Source: Pogona vitticeps (taxonomy: Eukaryota; Chordata; Lepidosauria; Squamata; Agamidae). Taken from it: a stretch of 64,000 nt of DNA. Each line of letters begins with the position of its first letter. The first letter of the stretch is position 1. Shown in pieces: positions 58,466-64,000 of the stretch. Under the pieces are notes generated by a model. The model saw only the letters and a program-made list of their open reading frames with translations. It did no database searches and had not been told where the DNA came from. The translations under genes and the position numbers were made by a program. Where the stretch lies: assembly GCF_051106095.1 (NCBI RefSeq), contig NC_135795.1, positions 751,501-815,500 on the forward strand, written 5' to 3'.

Positions 58466-58661
58466 TTGATTCAGGCAGGAGTTTGCACTTAAGAAACCCA
58501 GTTTCAAAGCAATCCCGTATTTAAGTCCTGAAGCCCAGTCACTAACATTTGCGAATCTAAACATTGCATGAGGGGAGAGAAGCTCCTGCTGTTTACTCAG
58601 AGGCTTTTGGCAGCTAAGGAATTCCTTCTTGTAATGTCAGGTGCTCTATAATGTCTGTTTC
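58466..58661. repeat. Dispersed repeat copy 1 (pairs with 59711-59895)
   Basis: It shares TTGATTCAGGCAGGAGTTTG at one end and ACTCAGAGGCTTTTGGCAGC, TAAGGAATTCCTTCTTGTAA and CTATAATGTCTGTTTC at the other with a same-orientation copy 1.24 kb away. It lies just downstream of SLC5A11. The family is unknown. Confidence 0.75.
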
Positions 58662-58998
58662 TGCCCTGAGCCCAGGAGGGCCGTGCCTCTCCCCATGAGG
58701 AAGTGTATACCCAAAGAAAGGGTGTGTATCCAAAAGAAAATTCTGCCAAGCAAGCCTTGGCCACACCTTTGTCCTTCATCGGGATTGGAGGCCCAATTAC
58801 GCCGAACGTACTTTGTTGAAATGGGTACCTTTGTAGAAGGTCTGTGAGGAATCCAGCAATTTCTTTACTTGCAGTTTTTAAAAACAGTACATAAATACAT
58901 ATCTTAAGGATTATAGTCTCTCTTGGCCATTCTTAGCAGAATTCCAGCACTGTCTAGGGCTGAGCGGCCGTGGTCCCTTTCCGAGGCGCGACCAGAGA

Positions 58999-61900
58999 CT
59001 ACGCAAAGTAAGCCCAAAGGAAGACGCAGGCGCACAGGCTCAGGAGCAAGTTGAGGTTCAGAACATGCTTCACCCAGGGGGGGTCGTCCCGTGGTGCCGT
59101 GGCGGCGTCTGTTTTCCTCTCAGCGGTCGTCTCCGGCGCTGGCATGTCCTTCCCTTCGCGCTCCATCCCACAGACCCACAGAAACAAAGTCATCAGCTTC
59201 GAGGCCTTCTTAGCCTCCAAGGGACCTGGAGAGGAGAAGGGGAGAGAGAGAGAGAGAGGAAGCCGTAAGGCCACGATCCTGTTGGGACCTTCTCGGCAGC
59301 CCTGTCCGCATCCTCTGTTAAGCGTTTGCAGAGGCAGGAAAGGTGCCACTCACAGGCGCCGCTGTTGTAGGCGGATGGAGGGCCATCGCTGATCTCGAAC
59401 TGGGCCGAAGGAGGGAGGCCGGCTTCGTGGATTTTATCCGCAGGGACGGACGGGAGACCCTGAGAGACTGGCGGGACCTCCTTCTCCACCGGAACGTCCT
59501 TGCGCGTGAACCACGTCAGACGGTGGATCTGTCCAGACAGAAAAACCGGGTGAGACAGAGAAACTTACCCCTCTGTTCAGAAAAGGCAGCCTAGCAGGTG
59601 GGGTGGGGTATGAAAATGAAAGAACAAACAAACGAAAGATGATGTCAGGTTGTTCACCAATACGTGGGTGGAAATGATGAGGAGTAAAAGCACATTAATC
59701 ACGAAGGGACCTGATTCAGACAGATGTTTGCAAGTCAAGAAACCGGATGTGGAGCTGTGCTCAAATCCAGGACAGAGCAAGCAAATTGGCAGATTACACC
59801 CAGGCCATAAAAAAAACCCCAGGTGTGCACTCAGAGGATTTCAGCAGTTAAGGAATTCTCTTTCGTAATCCCGGGCTGTCTATAATGTCTGTTTCCCACC
59901 CTTGGCTTGATGCACTGCTGTAGGCTCCTGGGCCACTCAGATCTGAGCGTCCCTAAGAGCCGTGGGACCCTCGGAGGCTGGCGCACCCTTTCTTCCGGAG
60001 GAGGCTCGGTCAGGAGGCTCGCCACTACCACCACGATCAGGGAGATCAACGCCAACAGCATGGAGAAGTACAGATAGTGCACTTTTTTCACCACAACGGG
60101 CCGGTCATCCGGGTGACCACACAGCGGCTCCTGGTAGACAAATTCTAGAACCATCCGGATCAGACCGATGGCCATTCCAACCAAAAGGCCACAGAACGCG
60201 CCCTGGGAATAAAAAGGGCAAGATCGTGTCGGAACAAGACGTGCTGGGAAGCACCACAACACCCACCCACACACAAAGAGCAACCTTTTCGTTCGTCCGC
60301 TTCCAGAAGCAGCCGAGGAGGAAGACGATGGCCACGGGGGGTTGGAGGTAGGAGCTGATGGTCTGGATGTAAATGAAGAGCTGCCCGCCTTGGCTGGCCT
60401 GCACCAGCGGGATCCACAAGATAGAAATGACCACGAGGAGGACGACAAACACCCTGCGGCAAGAAGAAAGGTGCATTTCACATTTTCTTAAAATAATAAT
60501 AATCATTTCAATATTCTCCATAGTCATCAGGGCATCGGGGAGAACGCCACAGGATTTGATGGAATATTATCGTCAGCGGCAGGTCTCTGAAATAACACCA
60601 TCACTCCTTCTGAAAATATCAATGCAGCCGGACCCCCCGGTATTCCCAGGGTATGGGTTCCAAGGCCCGGCCCCTCCCTTGCAGACGCCAAAGCCCCATG
60701 GATAAGAGTGGACCCTAGACATACCATGGTCTCTGCCGCCCTCTCAAGGCCAGGTCTGGTCACTAGATCATGGAAATCGGTTTTCCTGTTTCCTTGTAAT
60801 ATTTTTAATATTTTCAGACCGTGGATAAGTGAAACTGTGTGTACCGATCCCAGAGGGGTCGTACTGTATTAGGAACAGCATACATACGACACCGATCTTT
60901 GACTGATACTAAGGCTTTTGGTTAAAAGTTGTATGGGTTATGTAATACCAGTCAAAGACAGCCTCTTGTATTTCCAAATAATGATGATAATACTTGTAAT
61001 GGACAAATGGGGCAGCCAGCAGTTTTGGGTCCTGCTGTCGGGAGAGACCCTGTCTCTCTCCAGGGTCCGCCCCGAGGTTTCCAGGCTTGTCTCCCACCTG
61101 CCGACGATCATGAGTTCCCACTCGGAGGAGAGCGGCCGGAACTGCCGCCACAGATCCATGGTGAAGATGGTGCTCGCGCTGTTGAAGATGGAGGTCAGAG
61201 AGGACATCAGCGCTGCAATCATGACAGACATCATGAGTCCCCTCACCCCTGCGGGCAAAGAAGGGGAGGGAGGACGGCTGAGCATCGCAAGAGAGCATCG
61301 CGAGAGAGCCACACCCCCGCCAGAGAAGTCCGGAGGTCACTCTGCAAGCCGTGTCATTCCCCGAGCCCTCCTTTGCACCCAGATCCAGGACAGGAGAACA
61401 TGAACCGGCAGCCGTGGTTGCTCGTGGCGGTTGGTGGCACAAAGAAGGACAGCAACCCGTGGCAGGCAGAACTAAAGATGACACCAAAGGATCTTGGGAT
61501 GGTTTTGAACTACAAATCCCATTATTCTCCATTCTAGGCTTTCCACCTAACATAAAGACACTCAGAGAGAACCTAAATGGTGGCTCGCCTGGGAGAAAGG
61601 CCTAAGCGGGAGGGCTTGGCGGCCTAACTAGGCCTAGCTCCATGTTGCTTTTCCTCAGAAAAGAAGCACTGGGGCAGCTTCCTTTCTCAACAGGAAGCGA
61701 GGTCTAGCTCAGCCGCAAGGCCTTTCTGCCAGGTGAGCCACATTTAGGTAGGGGAAGTTTAAAAACCTTAAAGACTGCAAAGACGGTGTTTTTGGTTTTA
61801 ATACAATGTCCAGAATCCCTCGCCAGCCAGGCTCTGAAATTGCTCCTCTAAACCTATGTATCTGCCAAGAACATATCCCTACTCAGAGAAAGGACAAGAC

Positions 61901-63240
61901 TAAGGTTGGCGTGTGCAGAGATTCCTTTGGCCCACTGGAATATAAAGGGCTGTTTCGTTTTGTTTTTAAATTGAGAGAAATTAAGGGACAAAAAGAGCCT
62001 CACCCAGAGGGAGCAGCTCGATCACCAGCTTGGGGTAGGCAATGTCCGAACACCCCGACGGGTTTCGACAGACCCTTTTGCAGCTCTCCGCATCTGCACA
62101 GGCGACAAGATCTGCCCGAAAAACGCCGGTCCACGTAGTCGGGAGCAGCAAAGAGAGACAAGGAGAGACACGGAGATGGACTTATGTGCGGGCATAAGTG
62201 AAAGCCATGCGTCGAAGAGGGAGGTCTTTGAGCCAATGCTGCAGAACCGGACTGGACACATGGAATTTGTTTCCACCCACCACCACCCCCGGGAAATTGG
62301 AAAGGGCCTCCAATGACCATTCCTTCTTACCTGGAAAAAGGATCCGGCTGATCATGCCAGGGAAAACCATCATGAAGAGGGGCAGGATTTTCAGGTAGGA
62401 AGCCAGCAGGGCCCCTCCCTTGGCGTGAGAGAGGGTCTTGGCTGCCAGAGACCTTTGCACAATGACCTGCGTGGAAGAGGGGGAAAGACCTTTTGGCACA
62501 GGATCCGCGTTTCCCCAATTTGGTGCTTCCCTACTCGAACGGAAGCCCACCAAGGGAGATATATCCAGGGCCTTCTGAGGTATGCAGTGAGCATTGCTAA
62601 AGACCACACCAGCACGTGCGAGCCTTCACGGAAGCCACCACACACACCCCGCCCGGCCAACGTTGGCCGTTCAGCTCAGCTGAGACCTCGGAGCCCAAGC
62701 CATGGAGCGCTCGGGAGAGCAGGCTGGGCTGGGCGCCATAAACAGAGGAGGACGGCTTTGGGCGTGGGAAGCCCGAGTTTAAATCTCACCGCCACTGAGT
62801 GGGCAAAGGTATGGCACGTTCTTAGGCCACAGGAGAGGCACGGCGCCTGCTTTCCCCACGCAACTCCAGTTAAGATCCAGACAGACCAAGAGGGAGGGAG
62901 GGATCAGGACACTCGCCGTGTTCCCACAAACCACGCCACGGGGCAGTGGCTGGGCTGCCCCTATAATGCAAGACCCTCCCCGGCACCTTCAGCCAGAAGG
63001 GGGAACCTACCTCGCGCCATGGGGAGCGGCTCACCTGGTCTGTGCACCAGTACCACAACGACGGGATGGTCCATCCGATCAGGACCCCAGGCCAGGGCAC
63101 GTCAGACGTGATGGGGTCCCGGAGGACGTGGAAAGCATCTTCTCTCGGCAAACCGCAGCTGCTGTTCCTTGCGTGGTTGCTGGCGATGGCCTTGAAGTAT
63201 CGGTTCTGCAGGTCTTCAAATCCATCAACCTTGGCAAAGC
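58999..63240 (-). CDS. SLC5A11: Sodium/myo-inositol cotransporter 2 (SMIT2/SGLT6), last eight exons (5' part outside window)
   Basis: SLC5A11 is a plasma-membrane SLC5-family symporter carrying myo- and chiro-inositol with sodium. Minus-strand exons: 63035-63240, 62331-62466, 62004-62111, 61098-61248, 60285-60453, 59987-60202, 59354-59528, 58999-59225. They cover about 462 of about 675 residues, with all phases closing. Family blocks: [116 protein letters not shown] and [10 protein letters not shown]. The cytoplasmic loop (exons 7-8 of this set) is divergent, and a final membrane helix ([18 protein letters not shown]) ends at the TAG. The donor after 60285 is a weak GTTGCT. The first residues in the window ([10 protein letters not shown]) match human from about residue 235. 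Upstream exons lie beyond 64000. No break is seen. Confidence 0.95.
59711..59895. repeat. Dispersed repeat copy 2
   Basis: Same order of blocks as copy 1: CTGATTCAGACAGATGTTTG, ACTCAGAGGATTTCAGCAGT, TAAGGAATTCTCTTTCGTAA, CTATAATGTCTGTTTC. It lies in the SLC5A11 intron between its third-last and second-last exons. Confidence 0.75.
60628..60866. mobile_element. Tigger-like non-autonomous element in SLC5A11 intron
   Basis: It starts CCGGACCCCCCGGTATTCCC then GGTATGGGTTCCAAGGCC, with internal AATATTTTTAATATTTTCAG and ACCGTGGATAAGTGAAACTG. It ends CCGATCCCAGAGGGGTCGTA. The layout (terminal GGACCCC, central AT-rich stretch, 'gtggataagtgaaa') is that of MER2/Tigger-type elements. Confidence 0.6.
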
Positions 63241-64000
63241 CTTTTTTAAAAAGGAGCAGGAAACCGTCCTCACTGTTCCTGCTGGGTTTGAGTGCTTGCT
63301 TCCTATGGGCGTCTTGAAATATATGTATATCACTCAATTCAAATTAAGGGAGGGAGGATTCTATAGAACAGTAAATGGTTTTATCACAGTTCCGCTCCCT
63401 ATGCCCTTCTCTAATTGAACATAGTTGCTCACGCACATACCCTATGAATCTTCTATCAAGCATATGAATAACCATTGAGAATTCCTCATATGTATTACCT
63501 CTGTATTCCTGTCCATAACACTTCATATATATTACCACTGTATTTCTCTTCAGAACACTTCATCTATATTTACTTCTGTAATTCTATACACATCATTTCA
63601 TATATACTGCCTCTGTAATCTTACTCAGAGCATTTCCTATACATTATTTCTGTAATCTATTCAGAGTATTTCATACGTATTGCTTCTGTAATCTTAGTAA
63701 CCCTTAAGACAGGAGAGTGGCCTGAAAACAATCCGTAGTCCCATTCAGAGTAGATCCACTGCATCAGTGGAATTTACAAAAGTGTTGAATGTTCAGACTG
63801 AAGAGATCAACTAAGTTGGGCTCCTCTTTAGATTCAGGACAACGCTATTACCTGGACAGACGTTGCAAAAGAATGGTGCTTAGAGCGTGGGGGCTCGCTT
63901 GAAGCCAGCTTAGAAATTAGCGGTTAAAGCAATATTCCCCTCGGAGTGTTCTCGGTGCAGGCTCTCAGGCATGGCACGGTAGGGGCCCCTCCTTGGCAGA
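63241..64000. other. SLC5A11 intron to the window edge
   Basis: No SLC5A11 exon is found here. The expected upstream exon (human IYTDALQTLIMLIGALTLMG) must lie beyond 64000. Apart from the minisatellite nothing is recognised. Confidence 0.6.
63484..63701. repeat. 37-bp minisatellite, five full units plus partial ends
   Basis: Units begin CTGTA(A/T)T at 63501, 63538, 63576, 63613, 63650 and 63686, giving spacings of 37, 38, 37, 37 and 36 bp. The consensus is roughly CTGTAATCTTATTCAGAGCA then TTTCATATATATTACCT. Units differ at many positions. It lies in the SLC5A11 intron upstream of the first exon in the window. Confidence 0.88.

Noticed and set aside
58466-59895. Pair of direct repeats as ends of one long-terminal-repeat element
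   Set aside because: The interval holds two SLC5A11 exons, and neither repeat has the expected end signals. Better read as two copies of a dispersed repeat.
63484-63701. Regular repeats as a CRISPR-like array
   Set aside because: The units are contiguous tandem copies without unique spacers, in a vertebrate intron. It is a minisatellite.

Overview
This window is vertebrate genomic DNA, most likely from a squamate reptile (lizard or snake). The genes are split by GT-AG introns. Two tRNA-headed SINEs with a BovB-type tail (Sauria SINE, a squamate family) are present, along with CR1 LINE ends, hAT-like and Tigger-like non-autonomous DNA transposons and many microsatellites. Gene order matches human 16p12 (SLC5A11 - ARHGAP17 - LCMT1, known from memory), with one extra gene inserted.

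Layout: (1) 233-7844, minus strand: LCMT1, exons 1-9, running off the left edge before its last coding part. (2) About 7600-8600: a CpG-rich, head-to-head promoter with only 632 bp between the LCMT1 and ARHGAP17 start codons. It carries CRE, ETS and CCAAT motifs. (3) 8477-47864, plus strand: complete ARHGAP17 (RICH1), 20 coding exons, 891 codons plus stop, with a 15.4-kb first intron full of transposon relics. (4) 51164-55648, minus strand: a six-exon, 246-aa gene resembling TEX47, a testis-expressed family whose fold resembles the BLUF blue-light sensor domain. I know of no gene at this spot in human. (5) 58999-63240, minus strand: the last eight exons of SLC5A11 (sodium/myo-inositol cotransporter), running off the right edge. 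A 37-bp minisatellite lies in its intron at 63.5 kb.

The genes do not form a pathway. LCMT1 methylates the PP2A catalytic subunit, ARHGAP17 is a BAR-RhoGAP acting on Cdc42/Rac at cell junctions, and SLC5A11 imports inositol. The TEX47-like gene has no established biochemical role. Exon borders were set by hand from splice sites, reading phase and remembered human proteins. All phases close, and every inferred intron is GT-AG. UTR ends, repeat family names and ages are less certain.
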